Positions 1 through 8,880 of a stretch of DNA of 64,000 nucleotides are shown in pieces (position 1 is the stretch's first letter; each line of letters starts with the position of its first letter). The translations under genes and the position numbers were made by a program. This DNA comes from Microcystis wesenbergii NRERC-220 (GTDB taxonomy: Bacteria; Cyanobacteriota; Cyanobacteriia; Cyanobacteriales; Microcystaceae). The notes beneath the pieces are model-generated. The model ran no database searches and was not told the origin of the DNA. It saw only the letters and a list, made by a program, of their open reading frames with translations. Location: the NCBI RefSeq assembly GCF_032027425.1, contig NZ_JAVSJA010000001.1:2059501-2123500 (forward strand), given 5' to 3'.

Positions 1-226
1 CTGGTTAAGTGTGATCTCGATCGCCGATTGTGATCACAGACAAAGAATAGATTAGTGTACAATGCTAACTGGATGAGAGTTTAGACAATCTGACTCACTG
101 GAGCAATAGGGGTTGCGGGGAATTAATTCCCTGGCTAGAGTTAGAAATATCCCATCATCTGGGTACTCTGTAGTTGAGGGCTAAAAAAGCCAGTAGTTTT
201 GAGGAAAAACTTGGGAGGATTAGGAA

Positions 227-823
227 GTGAAATCAAAAGGAAAGAGGATACCGCTAAAACTGTCATCGTCTGAGTCAGGTTTCTCCCTGTTAGAAGTAAT
301 CATTGCCATTTTGACTATTACCGCTTTCTTAACGGGAACCCTACAGTTAATGGCAGTGGATGCCTTATATAAAGTTCGGTCAGAAAGACAAGCTCAAGCT
401 AACTTTTGGATTCAAGAAGACTTCGAGGATACCAAATATATAGCTTCGACTTTAAATGTGACTTCCAGTCCCAATTATGTCAGTCCAGATGTATGTACAA
501 ATATCAATCAGGGTTATGCCACAGCTTTAAGAAGACAACTAACGGATATTAAACTCCCCACCCCTATACCGACGGACCCCCAATTAGTAGCGACCAGAAC
601 AATTGTCGGTAAAAACTATTCTCTCTATCGGACTTTTAATATTGATAACCAATCGGATAATCCCCATCTTCTCCGTATAGAGTATAAGGTGAAGTTAGCT
701 GATGATGAAATCGCTAATGACTATCAAACTCAAGAAAGAGACGAAAGAAGCGAACAAGAAGGAAAATTTCTTGCTAAAAGTTCTGTTGAGGTGATTCCCG
801 ATGCGTCGTTTGAATGTCCATAA
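227..823 (+). CDS. Type IV pilus pseudopilin-like protein (PilV/GspI type)
   Basis: A 198-aa protein with a type III (prepilin) signal. A basic leader ends at Gly18, followed by Phe19 and Glu23 (+5) and a hydrophobic helix to about residue 45, the pattern cut by prepilin peptidase. The rest is a polar soluble domain with no motif I recognise. The start is GTG, supported by the purine-rich GGGAGGAT at 213-220. The gene overlaps the next pseudopilin by 23 bp, so the two are probably co-translated. Known role of the family: minor pilins that prime or decorate type IV pili or type II-like secretion pseudopili. In filamentous cyanobacteria such pairs also serve polysaccharide secretion (hps genes), which is only a possibility here. 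The class is secure; the exact partner system is not. Confidence 0.8.
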   Translation: MKSKGKRIPLKLSSSESGFSLLEVIIAILTITAFLTGTLQLMAVDALYKVRSERQAQANFWIQEDFEDTKYIASTLNVTSSPNYVSPDVCTNINQGYATALRRQLTDIKLPTPIPTDPQLVATRTIVGKNYSLYRTFNIDNQSDNPHLLRIEYKVKLADDEIANDYQTQERDERSEQEGKFLAKSSVEVIPDASFECP

Positions 824-1430
824 AAATCAGGGTTTTACCCTGTTAGAAATTTTGGTAGCTTTGGCAATTACGGGAGTTCTTGCCGCCTTAACCCTGCCTA
901 ATTTATTAGCTTGGTTAAATAGCAATAAAGTCCAAGAAGCCACCGATTCTATACAATCAGCCCTAGAGGATGCCCAAGGACAAGCTATCCGTCTGGGGAG
1001 AATTTGCACGATTAATTTTACCAACGGGACTGGCAATAATCCCACGGTTTACCGGCAAATAACCGCCAGTGAAGCAGGTTGTTTAGTGGCGACTAATACT
1101 AACGCGGGCTCCTTAAGTCTGCCGCAGGAAATATTTATGGTGGTGAATAATTTTACGAATGTTCCCACTACTAGCAGCAGTCTGGGGGTACAGTTTTCCT
1201 TTCGGGGTCATGTGCCGGGGTTAACCTTTGAGCCGCCGCAAAACCAAGCGATAATCGTATTATATCCCGCCGCCGATGCCTCCGCCGATCCCTATCCCAA
1301 CCAAGAAAAAAAATGTCTAGTTATCGCTTCTCTGTTAGGAATAATTAAACAAGGTACTTATACTGGAACTTCTCTAACTAACCTCGATGCCAGTAAATGT
1401 GAAATCAGTCTCGATGGAACTCAACCCTAA
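801..1430 (+). CDS. GspH/FimT-like type IV pilus pseudopilin
   Basis: A 209-aa pseudopilin. The short leader MRRLNVHKNQG ends at Gly11 before Phe12, with Glu16 at +5 and a helix reaching residue about 37. The body is a beta-rich soluble domain with three or more cysteines towards the C-terminus, which may form a disulphide. Length and layout fit the GspH/FimT family of minor pilins. It starts inside the end of the preceding pseudopilin gene in another frame, so the two form one transcription unit. A pilus minor subunit exported and inserted in the inner membrane is the likely role. The substrate or pilus type cannot be told from this window. Confidence 0.82.
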   Translation: MRRLNVHKNQGFTLLEILVALAITGVLAALTLPNLLAWLNSNKVQEATDSIQSALEDAQGQAIRLGRICTINFTNGTGNNPTVYRQITASEAGCLVATNTNAGSLSLPQEIFMVVNNFTNVPTTSSSLGVQFSFRGHVPGLTFEPPQNQAIIVLYPAADASADPYPNQEKKCLVIASLLGIIKQGTYTGTSLTNLDASKCEISLDGTQP

Positions 1431-1832
1431 TCAGTTATCAGTTAAGTAGTCGTGCAAAATAAATTTCCTAGTGAAGATAGGCAAGAGGCAAAAGGCAAAA
1501 GGCAAAAGCTTTATCGAAATGTGTAATTAATTTTGCTTAGGTACTTATCAGGTGTGAGTTATCAGTTATCAGTTACCAGATGTGAGTTATCAGGTGTGAG
1601 TTATCAGTTAAGCTAAGACGCATTTAAAACCCTTATTCTTAGATTAGCCGAACCTCTCCCCCCCGATGTCGGGGGGGTTGGGGGGGTGTTGCCTTTTGAC
1701 TCTTGCCTCTTGCCTCGTCTCAACAAGCAATTTAAATTACGAACAGCTTATCAGTTATCAGGTGTGAGTTTTTAGTTTACTGTTTACTGTTTACTGATTA
1801 CTGTTTACTGTTCACTGTTCACTGATTACTGA
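1431..1832. repeat. Intergenic short-repeat region
   Basis: No gene is seen. The stretch is packed with short direct repeats: TTATCAG units (1551-1610), GGCAAAA units (1483-1508), and CTGTTTACTG/CTGATTACTG units (1777-1836). A palindrome-ended element is embedded at 1609-1750. The same unit types recur in many other gaps of the window. Confidence 0.8.
1609..1750. mobile_element. MITE-like element, family A, copy 1
   Basis: A 142-bp element whose ends are imperfect inverted repeats: TAAGCTAAGACGCATTTAAA on the left, and on the right the complement of TAAGCTGTTCGTAATTTAAA. A second copy is at 40061-40190, with the same ends and a matching interior. The interior holds a run of C, then GATGTC, then a run of G, and it codes for nothing. 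It is probably a non-autonomous transposable element. Confidence 0.6.
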
Positions 1833-2216
1833 TTACTTTTGATTGCTCAGAAATAGTCGTAATTTCAATAAACTGAGAGTTTGACCGAGATTGAGGGGAA
1901 GGAGGGAAATGCCTTCTAAACGGGATTGTAACCAACCATCACCCCAATACCATTCGTGATAGCCATCGATGCCTTGACTCAAAAGCAAGCGTAAACACTG
2001 GTCATTGGCCAATAAAACCTGATGTTGTACGGGAATTAAACCTAACCAAGAGGTAAAAGTCAAACCTTCCTCTAATTTATCGGGTAGATTAGGCGAGAGC
2101 ATTTGCGGCCACAGCCATTGACGGAGATGAGCAGTTTTGAGCAAACTATCCCGGATAGCCTGTTCACTGGCCGAGATTTCGATACGCAGCTGACTTTGTT
2201 GAAAATTGCCGAACAT
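1833..2216 (-). CDS. Conserved hypothetical protein, 127 aa
   Basis: A 127-aa soluble protein with no signal peptide or membrane segment. It is rich in Trp and Leu, with segments such as HLRQWLWPQML and GYHEWYWGDGWL. The alternation of strands and a long C-terminal Leu-rich helix would suit a small START/SRPBCC-like fold, but this is only an impression. It is divergent from hslO, with an 84-bp gap between the two starts. Function unknown. Confidence 0.6.
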   Translation of the reverse strand: MFGNFQQSQLRIEISASEQAIRDSLLKTAHLRQWLWPQMLSPNLPDKLEEGLTFTSWLGLIPVQHQVLLANDQCLRLLLSQGIDGYHEWYWGDGWLQSRLEGISLLPLNLGQTLSLLKLRLFLSNQK

Positions 2217-2300
2217 ATTATTATCTGATAATTTTTGTTAAGTTAGTTAAAGAATAACTAAAAATCGGGACAGCGTTTTCCAAGGATAACAGTAAGTAGT

Positions 2301-3215
2301 ATGGCAGATAAATTAATCCGCGCCACGGCCGCCGATGGGGGAATTAGAGTAGTAGGAGTGATTACCACTCGTTTAACCGAAGAAGCCCGCCAAAGACATC
2401 AATTATCTAACGTAGCCACCGCCGCGCTCGGTCGCACGATGGCATCGGCTTTACTCTTGGCTTCCAGTTTAAAAAAACCCGGTTCTAGGGTCAATATTCG
2501 CATTAAAGGCGACGGTCCTCTGGGTGGGGTCTTGGTTGATGCTGGACTCGATGGCACGGTGCGGGGTTATGTGGACTATCCCCAAGTGGAATTACTCCCC
2601 AATGCTAAGGGTAAATTAGATGTGGGTCGCGCCGTGGGTAACAAGGGTTATGTGCGAGTCTTACGCGAAGAAAAAGGCGAGGGGAGAAATGAACTTCAAG
2701 AAAGCATCGTCGAGATAGTTTCTGGGGAAGTGGGGGAAGATATCGCCTACTATCTAGACCAATCGGAACAAATTCCCTCCGCTTTGCAAGTGGGGGTTTT
2801 TGTCGGTACGACCACAGGAGTGACGGCTGCTGGGGGAATTTTATTACAAGTTCTCTCTAAAGAAGCCGCCCGGGATGAGGTCTTAGTGGCTCGTTTAGAG
2901 TCGAGATTGCGAAAATTAACGGGATTTACGCCCCTTTTACGCGCAGGAAAAGGACTAGAAGATATTTTTCAGGAACTTCTCGGAGATATGGGTCTAGAAA
3001 TTTTTCCTGCTGTGCAGATGCTGCGTTTTGATTGTAGCTGCTCTTTTGAACGGGTCTTAGGAGCTTTAAAATTCCTCGGGGTCGATGAATTAAAAGACAT
3101 CATCGAAAAAGATAAACAAGCGGAAGCCGTCTGTGAGTTTTGTCGGGAAGTGTATAATGCCAACGAGACACAATTAATCGAATTAGTCGAGTCTCTACAG
3201 GCTGAATCTTGCTGA
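2301..3215 (+). CDS. hslO: Redox-regulated chaperone Hsp33
   Basis: A 304-aa protein matching Hsp33 in length and layout: an N-terminal substrate-binding domain to about residue 180, a linker, and a C-terminal zinc switch. The four zinc cysteines are visible as C245-x-C247 and C278-x2-C281. In this family, oxidants release zinc and join the cysteines, which unfolds the linker and turns on a holdase that protects cytosolic proteins without ATP. Start ATG at 2301. It stands alone, with the next gene 63 bp downstream in the same direction. Confidence 0.95.
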   Translation: MADKLIRATAADGGIRVVGVITTRLTEEARQRHQLSNVATAALGRTMASALLLASSLKKPGSRVNIRIKGDGPLGGVLVDAGLDGTVRGYVDYPQVELLPNAKGKLDVGRAVGNKGYVRVLREEKGEGRNELQESIVEIVSGEVGEDIAYYLDQSEQIPSALQVGVFVGTTTGVTAAGGILLQVLSKEAARDEVLVARLESRLRKLTGFTPLLRAGKGLEDIFQELLGDMGLEIFPAVQMLRFDCSCSFERVLGALKFLGVDELKDIIEKDKQAEAVCEFCREVYNANETQLIELVESLQAESC

Positions 3216-3278
3216 GAAGTTGGGCAATGAGCGCCATTAGGGTAAAATCTATCTAAAATATCTGCCGGGGAGTTGTGA

Positions 3279-5234
3279 ATGTCTAAAGGAAAAGAATTAA
3301 CCGAAAATCTAGTCAAACGAGAATCGATTGACTCCCTGACTCGTTGGCCTGAGAAAACTAAGTCTTTTCTTTTTCTCTTTTGGTACCGATACCAGCATCG
3401 TTTCACTTGGAAAGTTTGGGCGGCTTTATTTGTCGTGGTCTTTGGCAGTGTTGGCTTTCTCGCCACTTGGCAGTTATTAAATATGCAGAAGTCGCCCAAT
3501 TGCCCAAAAATCTTCTGGCCCATCGCTTCTGCGTCCCTGCGTCTCTACTGCGCTCAACTTTCCGCCGATAGTCGCACCGTGGCAGGTTTACTCGAGGCAA
3601 TTGCCCTAGTGGAAGCTTTACCCGATGACCATCCCCTGCGATCGCAAGTTAATCAACAGGTGGAAGAATGGGCGCGAGATATCCTGAATTTGGCTGAAAA
3701 AGACTATCAAGCGGGAAATTTAAGGCAAGCGATCGCTAAAGCCCGTCAAATCCCCGATAATATGGCAGTAGCGGCAATTATTGAAGAAAGAATCGCTAAG
3801 TGGCAAGGAACCTGGACGGAAGGCAACGAGATATTAAGCAAACTAGAGGAAAATCTCCGCGCTTCCAACTGGAATCAATCTTTCCGTCTAGCGGTGGATT
3901 TATTGAACTTAAATAACGAATATTGGGCAACGGTTAAATATAATGAAGCGATCGCTAAAATTACCGTCGCCCGGGAAGATAGTAGTAAATTAGATAATGC
4001 CTTTAATCTCTTTGCCCGGGGCGGTCTCGACAATTGGTTCAAAGTCATCGAAGAAGCTAGAAAAATTCAAGCCAGCAGTTATGCCTATCAGGAGGCAGAA
4101 AAATTAATCGGGAAAACCGAAGATAAACTGCAAGAATATGCCGAAAGATTAATTGAGCGGAAGCAATGGCAAGCTCTTCGGGATTTGGCTAACCAAACCC
4201 CCAAAGACCTCAAAATTAAAGAAGATGTCACCGATTGGTCTCTCTTGTCCACAGCGGCCTTGGATGCGGAAGCCGGCACGGTGGAGGGATTGGAAGCTGG
4301 CATACTGGGACTAGAACAAATCGACCCTTCTCGACCCCTCCATCAAACGGCCCTAGGCATGAGGGAACGCTGGCAGTTACAGGTACAGGATCTAAGAATA
4401 CTGTCTGAGGCTAGAGATTTAGCACAAGCAGGGACGATCGAGCAGTATAGCGCCGCGATCGCGAAAGCGGGCGAGGTTCCCCGGAATAACCCCCTCTGGT
4501 CGCAAGCACAGCAGGAAATTGGCTCTTGGAATCGTCAAATACAAGTCATTGAAGACCGACCGATTTTAGAACGCGCGCGGGAAATAGCTCTCCCTGGCGA
4601 TATTAACTCCCTCAGTAACGCTATTATTCAGGCGCGAGCCATCGCTAACAATCGGGTCCTATACAGAGATGCTCAACGGGAAATTCGCGACTGGCAAGCG
4701 CGGATTGAACGCATGGAGGATCAACCCATTTTAGATCAGGCTCAAGCTTTGGCCAATCTCAAAGACTATAGCACGGCGATCGAAACTGCCAATCAAATTC
4801 CCCCCGGTCGCGCTCTTTCCGGGGAAGCATCCCAAAATATCCGTCGTTGGCGCCGAGAATTGCGGGCCAGTCAAAATCTCCAACAGGCTAATCAATTAGC
4901 GGCGACGGGAACCGCAGAAGGTTTAACCCGGGCGATTGCTTTAGTTACCAATATTTCCACTAAAACCGATGCGGGTGTGCAACGGAGTGAATTGCTGGAA
5001 CGTTGGAGTTATCAGCTTTTGTCTTTAGCCACGGCCCAAGCTAATAATGGCCGTTATCTGGAAGCTATTCGCCTTGCTGAATCCGTATCCCCAGAAAGTA
5101 CCGCTTACAGTTCGGCTCGCTCCCAAATGCAAGGCTGGCGCAATATTCTCCAACCTCCGGCCCCACCGCCAATAGTTGAATCGACTCCCCTTTCCCCAGA
5201 GTCCCCGATAGAAGCACCGAGTCCGGGTCAATAA
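3279..5234 (+). CDS. Membrane-anchored cyanobacterial repeat protein, 651 aa
   Basis: A short basic cytosolic head is followed by one membrane segment (about residues 44-68, WKVWAALFVVVFGSVGFLA), then about 550 residues of helical repeats. Each repeat has a core resembling ...A..IP.....A...I..W...I, seen for example near residues 150-175, 400-430, 470-490 and 510-530. The protein ends in a Pro/Ser/Glu-rich tail. The repeats look like alpha-solenoid or TPR-like units on the outer face of the membrane. Such proteins are often annotated as chromosome segregation ATPase by coiled-coil similarity, but I see no Walker motif. Probably a scaffold; function unknown. Confidence 0.75.
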   Translation: MSKGKELTENLVKRESIDSLTRWPEKTKSFLFLFWYRYQHRFTWKVWAALFVVVFGSVGFLATWQLLNMQKSPNCPKIFWPIASASLRLYCAQLSADSRTVAGLLEAIALVEALPDDHPLRSQVNQQVEEWARDILNLAEKDYQAGNLRQAIAKARQIPDNMAVAAIIEERIAKWQGTWTEGNEILSKLEENLRASNWNQSFRLAVDLLNLNNEYWATVKYNEAIAKITVAREDSSKLDNAFNLFARGGLDNWFKVIEEARKIQASSYAYQEAEKLIGKTEDKLQEYAERLIERKQWQALRDLANQTPKDLKIKEDVTDWSLLSTAALDAEAGTVEGLEAGILGLEQIDPSRPLHQTALGMRERWQLQVQDLRILSEARDLAQAGTIEQYSAAIAKAGEVPRNNPLWSQAQQEIGSWNRQIQVIEDRPILERAREIALPGDINSLSNAIIQARAIANNRVLYRDAQREIRDWQARIERMEDQPILDQAQALANLKDYSTAIETANQIPPGRALSGEASQNIRRWRRELRASQNLQQANQLAATGTAEGLTRAIALVTNISTKTDAGVQRSELLERWSYQLLSLATAQANNGRYLEAIRLAESVSPESTAYSSARSQMQGWRNILQPPAPPPIVESTPLSPESPIEAPSPGQ

Positions 5235-5452
5235 TCAGTTTTAGGGGCTGTTTTTGCTGTGGATTGCCCCTAAGAAAGTCCCTCATCCCCGGAAAGATGA
5301 GAGACTTAACAAATTGCCTAACCGAACTCAATTTAAAATCGATCGAAGTCAATCTAACACGGTTTTTTGCGGTAGAACAGTTTAGCTACCGATGCTAACA
5401 ATATCTGTGACATTGGCTCAGAAAAAGTTACTTTTTTCCTAACCAAAAATCC

Positions 5453-5481
5453 TTGACAAGATCGTGTAATTATGCTAGGTT
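5453..5481 (+). promoter_or_regulatory. Candidate sigma70-type promoter for cbiT
   Basis: TTGACA at 5453-5458 and TAGGTT at 5476-5481 are separated by 17 bp. The TG of an extended -10 lies just before TAGGTT. Transcription from here would give a leader of about 185 nt that contains the inverted repeats at 5484-5607. Only sequence similarity supports it. Another TTGACA lies at 5617-5622 next to an AT-rich stretch and could be a second promoter. Confidence 0.4.
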
Positions 5482-5483
5482 CC

Positions 5484-5607
5484 ATCAAGTCCCCTCCCAC
5501 CTCTCGGTATCTACTCCTTTGACAGGAAAAAAGCTGTAATGACAAATAATAGCTTTTTAGAGCTATTATCAGGGTTTTATACCGAGAAAAGTCCCTGTTT
5601 ACTTGAT
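5484..5607. promoter_or_regulatory. Nested inverted repeats in the cbiT leader
   Basis: The outer arms ATCAAGT (5484-5490) and ACTTGAT (5601-5607) enclose a second pair, TCTCGGTAT (5502-5510) and ATACCGAGA (5579-5587). Inside these lie AAAAAGCT and AGCTTTTT. All arms are perfect complements, so the RNA could form one long stem with an inner hairpin. It could be a structured regulatory leader or a fold-back mobile element. I do not see the conserved core of a cobalamin riboswitch. Confidence 0.5.
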
Positions 5608-5672
5608 AAAGAAAACTTGACAAACTTATATAATAATGCTTGGTAGTGAAGCTTCTCAATAATTGATCCCCC

Positions 5673-6263
5673 ATGACTTGGTTATATAAAACCCCCGGTA
5701 TTCCCGATGAACTGTTTGAACGTTTGCCCGGGATTCCCTTGAGTAAACGCGAGGTGAGATTATTGATGATTTCCGCTTTGAGGTTAGGAGATGGGGGGGT
5801 TTTCTGGGATATCGGCGCAGGAACCGGCACTATTCCCGTTGAAATTGGCTTATTATGTCCCAATAGTCCGATTATTGCCATTGAAAGAGATGAAGAAGTG
5901 GCCAGTTTAATCCGCCGTAATTGCGATCGCTTTGGGGTTAAAAATGTTACGGTTTTTGAAGGCAGCGCCCCGGATTGTCTGCCCAATATATCCCTCGCAC
6001 CCGATCGCGTCTGTATCGAGGGCGGCAAACCGATTAAATCAGTCCTGCAAGAAGTGTGGCAATACCTGAAACCCAACGGCCGCATCGTGGCTACGGCCAA
6101 TAATTTAGAAACCCTCTATCAATTTTCCGAAGGCTTTTCTAATTTACAGGCGCGTAATATCGAGATTGTCCAAGCGGCAGTAAATCGCCTAGAAACTAGG
6201 GGTATTCACCAAGTTTTTGCCGCCGTTGATCCCATGTTTATCCTGAGTGGCGATAAACTTTAA
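5673..6263 (+). CDS. cbiT: Cobalt-precorrin-6B C15-methyltransferase (decarboxylating)
   Basis: A 196-aa class I SAM-dependent methyltransferase. The glycine-rich motif I (DIGAGTGTIPVEI) is at about residues 46-58, with an acidic post-I motif (IAIERDEE) and the PGIP/SKREVR head typical of CbiT. The family methylates C15 of cobalt-precorrin-6B and decarboxylates the C12 acetate in corrin synthesis. The stand-alone form matches CbiT rather than the CobL fusion. It is followed without a gap by cdsA. A CobA-HemD fusion lies 1 kb downstream, so two tetrapyrrole genes sit near each other. A structured leader precedes it. Confidence 0.88.
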   Translation: MTWLYKTPGIPDELFERLPGIPLSKREVRLLMISALRLGDGGVFWDIGAGTGTIPVEIGLLCPNSPIIAIERDEEVASLIRRNCDRFGVKNVTVFEGSAPDCLPNISLAPDRVCIEGGKPIKSVLQEVWQYLKPNGRIVATANNLETLYQFSEGFSNLQARNIEIVQAAVNRLETRGIHQVFAAVDPMFILSGDKL

Positions 6264-6305
6264 TTGGGGATAACCTTCCATAAAGTTTTCTTAATCTATA
6301 TAATT

Positions 6306-7223
6306 ATGACAATGCCGCCTAATTTCTCTGGATTAACCATGCCTTGGCCACGCATTGTCAGCGCTATTTTTGCTATTGCCTTCGCACTGGGAATTATTAT
6401 CGTTGGGGGTTGGTATTTCACCCTCGGCATCGGTGTTATCGTCTTTTTGGGACAATTAGAGTATTTTCGCTTAGTTCGCGCTAAAGGCATTGAACCGGCC
6501 GCTAAAACCACTCTTGTCGTTTCACAATTATTACTGCTGACGGCAACTATGGCGGCCCCCCTCACCGATGCCATGTTTCCCCTCGCTGGGGCATTAATTT
6601 GTTTTTATCTGCTCTTTCAGCCCAAAATGGCGACAATTGCCGACATTTCCACCTCAATTCTCGGTCTGTTTTATGGTGGTTACTTACCTAGTTATTGGAT
6701 TCGTTTACGGGTCGGTTTTTCTCCTGAAAGTAATCCTGTGGCTATTGCCAGTAACTTACCCCTGATGGGATATTGGCCAGAATCGTGGATGGAACCGAAA
6801 TTATTCCCGGCCGCTTTGACGGTGACTTTTCTAGCTTTCGGTTGCATTTGGGCCGCCGATATCGGAGCTTATATCATGGGAAAATGGTTAGGGAAAACCA
6901 GTTTATCGCTGATTAGTCCCAAAAAAACCGTGGAAGGTTCCTTTTTTGGCATTTTAGGCAGTATAGCGGTGGCCGATTTGGGTGCTTGGTATTTAGATTG
7001 GCCCTATTGGCAGCTGACGGGCCTAATTTTGGGCTTATTAATTGGTATTGTCAGTTTATTGGGCGATTTGACGGAATCGATGATGAAACGCGATGCTGGG
7101 GTCAAGGATTCCGGGCAGTTAATCCCCGGTCACGGTGGTATACTCGATCGCACTGATAGTTATGTGTTCACCGCTCCCCTAGTATATTATTTCGTCACTT
7201 TACTGCTGCCCTTGTTGCGTTAG
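6306..7223 (+). CDS. cdsA: Phosphatidate cytidylyltransferase (CDP-diglyceride synthase)
   Basis: A polytopic membrane protein with about seven or eight hydrophobic segments. It ends in the CDP-alcohol synthase signature (SLLGDLTESMMKRDAGVKDS, then GHGGILDRTDS). It makes CDP-diacylglycerol from CTP and phosphatidic acid, the precursor of phosphatidylglycerol, which is needed in thylakoids. The frame is open from a TTG at 6264, just after the cbiT stop. ATG at 6306 gives MTMPPNFSG and a 305-aa protein of normal size, so I take that start. It is probably co-transcribed with cbiT. Confidence 0.92.
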   Translation: MTMPPNFSGLTMPWPRIVSAIFAIAFALGIIIVGGWYFTLGIGVIVFLGQLEYFRLVRAKGIEPAAKTTLVVSQLLLLTATMAAPLTDAMFPLAGALICFYLLFQPKMATIADISTSILGLFYGGYLPSYWIRLRVGFSPESNPVAIASNLPLMGYWPESWMEPKLFPAALTVTFLAFGCIWAADIGAYIMGKWLGKTSLSLISPKKTVEGSFFGILGSIAVADLGAWYLDWPYWQLTGLILGLLIGIVSLLGDLTESMMKRDAGVKDSGQLIPGHGGILDRTDSYVFTAPLVYYFVTLLLPLLR

Positions 7224-7276
7224 TAATTTGTATCTTCTCCAGTGCTAGATTAAAGATTAAACCCAAATTTGCGATT

Positions 7277-8794
7277 ATGTCAGCAGTCGTCCATCCCCGG
7301 GGTAAAGTTTATCTTCTCGGTGCGGGAATCGGTCAGAGCAGTTTTCTCACCCTGCAAGCGCGAGCAATTTTAGCCACGGCCGAGGTTTTGCTGTATGATG
7401 CCCTAGTGGATAGTCAAATCTTCTCCCTAGTGCCGAAAACCTGTGTTTTAGTCGATGTAGGCAAACGGGGGGGACAACCCGGGGCCGAGCAGAATCAGAT
7501 TAATCGGATACTGGTTAATTATTGTCAAGAGGGAAAACGAGTTATTCGGCTCAAAAGTGGTGATCCGGGTGTTTTTGGGCGAGTATATCCTGAAATGTTA
7601 GCCTTAAAGCAGGCTGGCTGTGATTTTGAACTGATAACCGGTATTTCCTCCGCTTTAGCCGCTCCTTTGTTGGCCGGAATTCCCCTGACCGAAAAGGATA
7701 TTAGTCGCTGTTTTGCGGTCTTGAGCGCTCACGATCCCGAGTCTCTCGATTGGTCAGCTTTAGCTAAAATTGATACACTTGTGCTATTGATGGCCGGTCA
7801 GTCCTTAGGGCAAATTATCGAGAAATTATGCCAAAATGGGCGGAATATTGACGACTCGATCGCTATTATCCGCCAGGCCGGACGCAAGGATCAACAAATT
7901 TGGCGCGGCACTTTAGAAAATATTCTCGCTCAAACCGCCGGGGTGTCCCTCTCACCCTCTATTATGGTCATTGGTCAAGTTGTGGATCTGGCGATTATGT
8001 CTTCTCCCCTACCCCTAGGCGGTAAAACTATTGTTATTACCCGTGCCGCCGAGCAAACGAGTCAATTTAGCGAAATTTTGCAAAATCAAGGCGCAGAAGT
8101 CCTAGAAATGCCCGCTTTAGAGATTCGTCCCCCCGACCGTTGGCAAGGTTTAGACGATGCCATCGCTCAGTTAAAAGAGTTTGATTGGCTGATTTTAACT
8201 TCTGCCAATGCTGTTAATTTTTTCTTCGATCGCTTGACATTTTGGGGAAAAGATGCTAGGGCTTTAGCGACCGTAAAAATCGCCGTGGTGGGCAAAAAAA
8301 CCAGCCAAGTTTTGCACTCACGGGGATTAAAAGCGGATTTTATCCCGGGGGATTTTGTCGCTGATGCTTTGGTAAACGAGTTTCCCGACCCGATTAAGGG
8401 GCAAAAATTCCTCTTTCCTCGCGTGGAAACGGGAGGCAGAGAGATATTAGTTAAGGAGTTAACGGCCAAAGCTGGTCAGGTGACGGAAGTGGCCGCATAT
8501 TATTCCGGATGTCCGGCACGCATGGATAGTGGCATCTGGGAAGCGTTTCGAGAGGGGAAAGTCGATATAGTCACCTTTGCTAGTTCCAAAACCGTCCAGA
8601 ATTTTTATCGGTTATTGCTGCAAGAAACGGCAGAATTATCGGTTAATTCCCTATTAGAAAAAGTTTGTCTGGCTTCTATCGGTCCGCAAACTTCAAAAAC
8701 CTGTCAAGAGTTATTTGGTCGTGTTGATATCGAGGCGCGAGAATATACCCTAGAAGGATTGACTAGCGCTTTAATCGAGTGGGGTAAGACCTGA
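7277..8794 (+). CDS. cobA-hemD: Uroporphyrinogen-III C-methyltransferase / uroporphyrinogen-III synthase fusion
   Basis: A 505-aa two-domain enzyme. Residues about 8-245 are a SUMT domain (GKVYLLGAGIG start, VYPEML motif, GISSALAAP, then the VIGQVV end). Residues about 248-505 are a HemD domain (GKTIVITRAAEQ, TSANAV, FASSKTV, ASIGPQT). HemD closes the linear tetrapyrrole hydroxymethylbilane to uroporphyrinogen III. SUMT methylates that product twice to precorrin-2, the branch to sirohaem and vitamin B12. The fusion places the branch enzyme next to the substrate source. Start ATG at 7277. Confidence 0.92.
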   Translation: MSAVVHPRGKVYLLGAGIGQSSFLTLQARAILATAEVLLYDALVDSQIFSLVPKTCVLVDVGKRGGQPGAEQNQINRILVNYCQEGKRVIRLKSGDPGVFGRVYPEMLALKQAGCDFELITGISSALAAPLLAGIPLTEKDISRCFAVLSAHDPESLDWSALAKIDTLVLLMAGQSLGQIIEKLCQNGRNIDDSIAIIRQAGRKDQQIWRGTLENILAQTAGVSLSPSIMVIGQVVDLAIMSSPLPLGGKTIVITRAAEQTSQFSEILQNQGAEVLEMPALEIRPPDRWQGLDDAIAQLKEFDWLILTSANAVNFFFDRLTFWGKDARALATVKIAVVGKKTSQVLHSRGLKADFIPGDFVADALVNEFPDPIKGQKFLFPRVETGGREILVKELTAKAGQVTEVAAYYSGCPARMDSGIWEAFREGKVDIVTFASSKTVQNFYRLLLQETAELSVNSLLEKVCLASIGPQTSKTCQELFGRVDIEAREYTLEGLTSALIEWGKT

Positions 8795-8880
8795 CATTCT
8801 CACCGCCGTATTTGCGGCAGCCGGGGTTGGGGGGATCAAAGCCACCCTTATCAAGGAGGAGCAAAGCCACCCTTTTTAAG

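Larger units (their letters stand above)
5235..5672. other. Long leader region before cbiT
   Basis: A 438-bp gap with no credible gene on either strand. It contains a promoter candidate (5453-5481) and a nested inverted-repeat structure (5484-5607), both listed separately. A long minus-strand reading frame running from here into cbiT is a shadow of cbiT. Confidence 0.6.

Noticed and set aside
2969-3523. 184-codon minus-strand frame across hslO and the next gene
   Set aside because: It spans two confident plus-strand genes and shows no domain.
5484-5607. Cobalamin riboswitch before cbiT
   Set aside because: I could not find the conserved B12-box core; only simple inverted repeats are visible.
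5354-6100. 248-codon minus-strand frame over the cbiT leader and gene
   Set aside because: It lies mostly opposite cbiT, has no family features, and its codons mirror the true gene.
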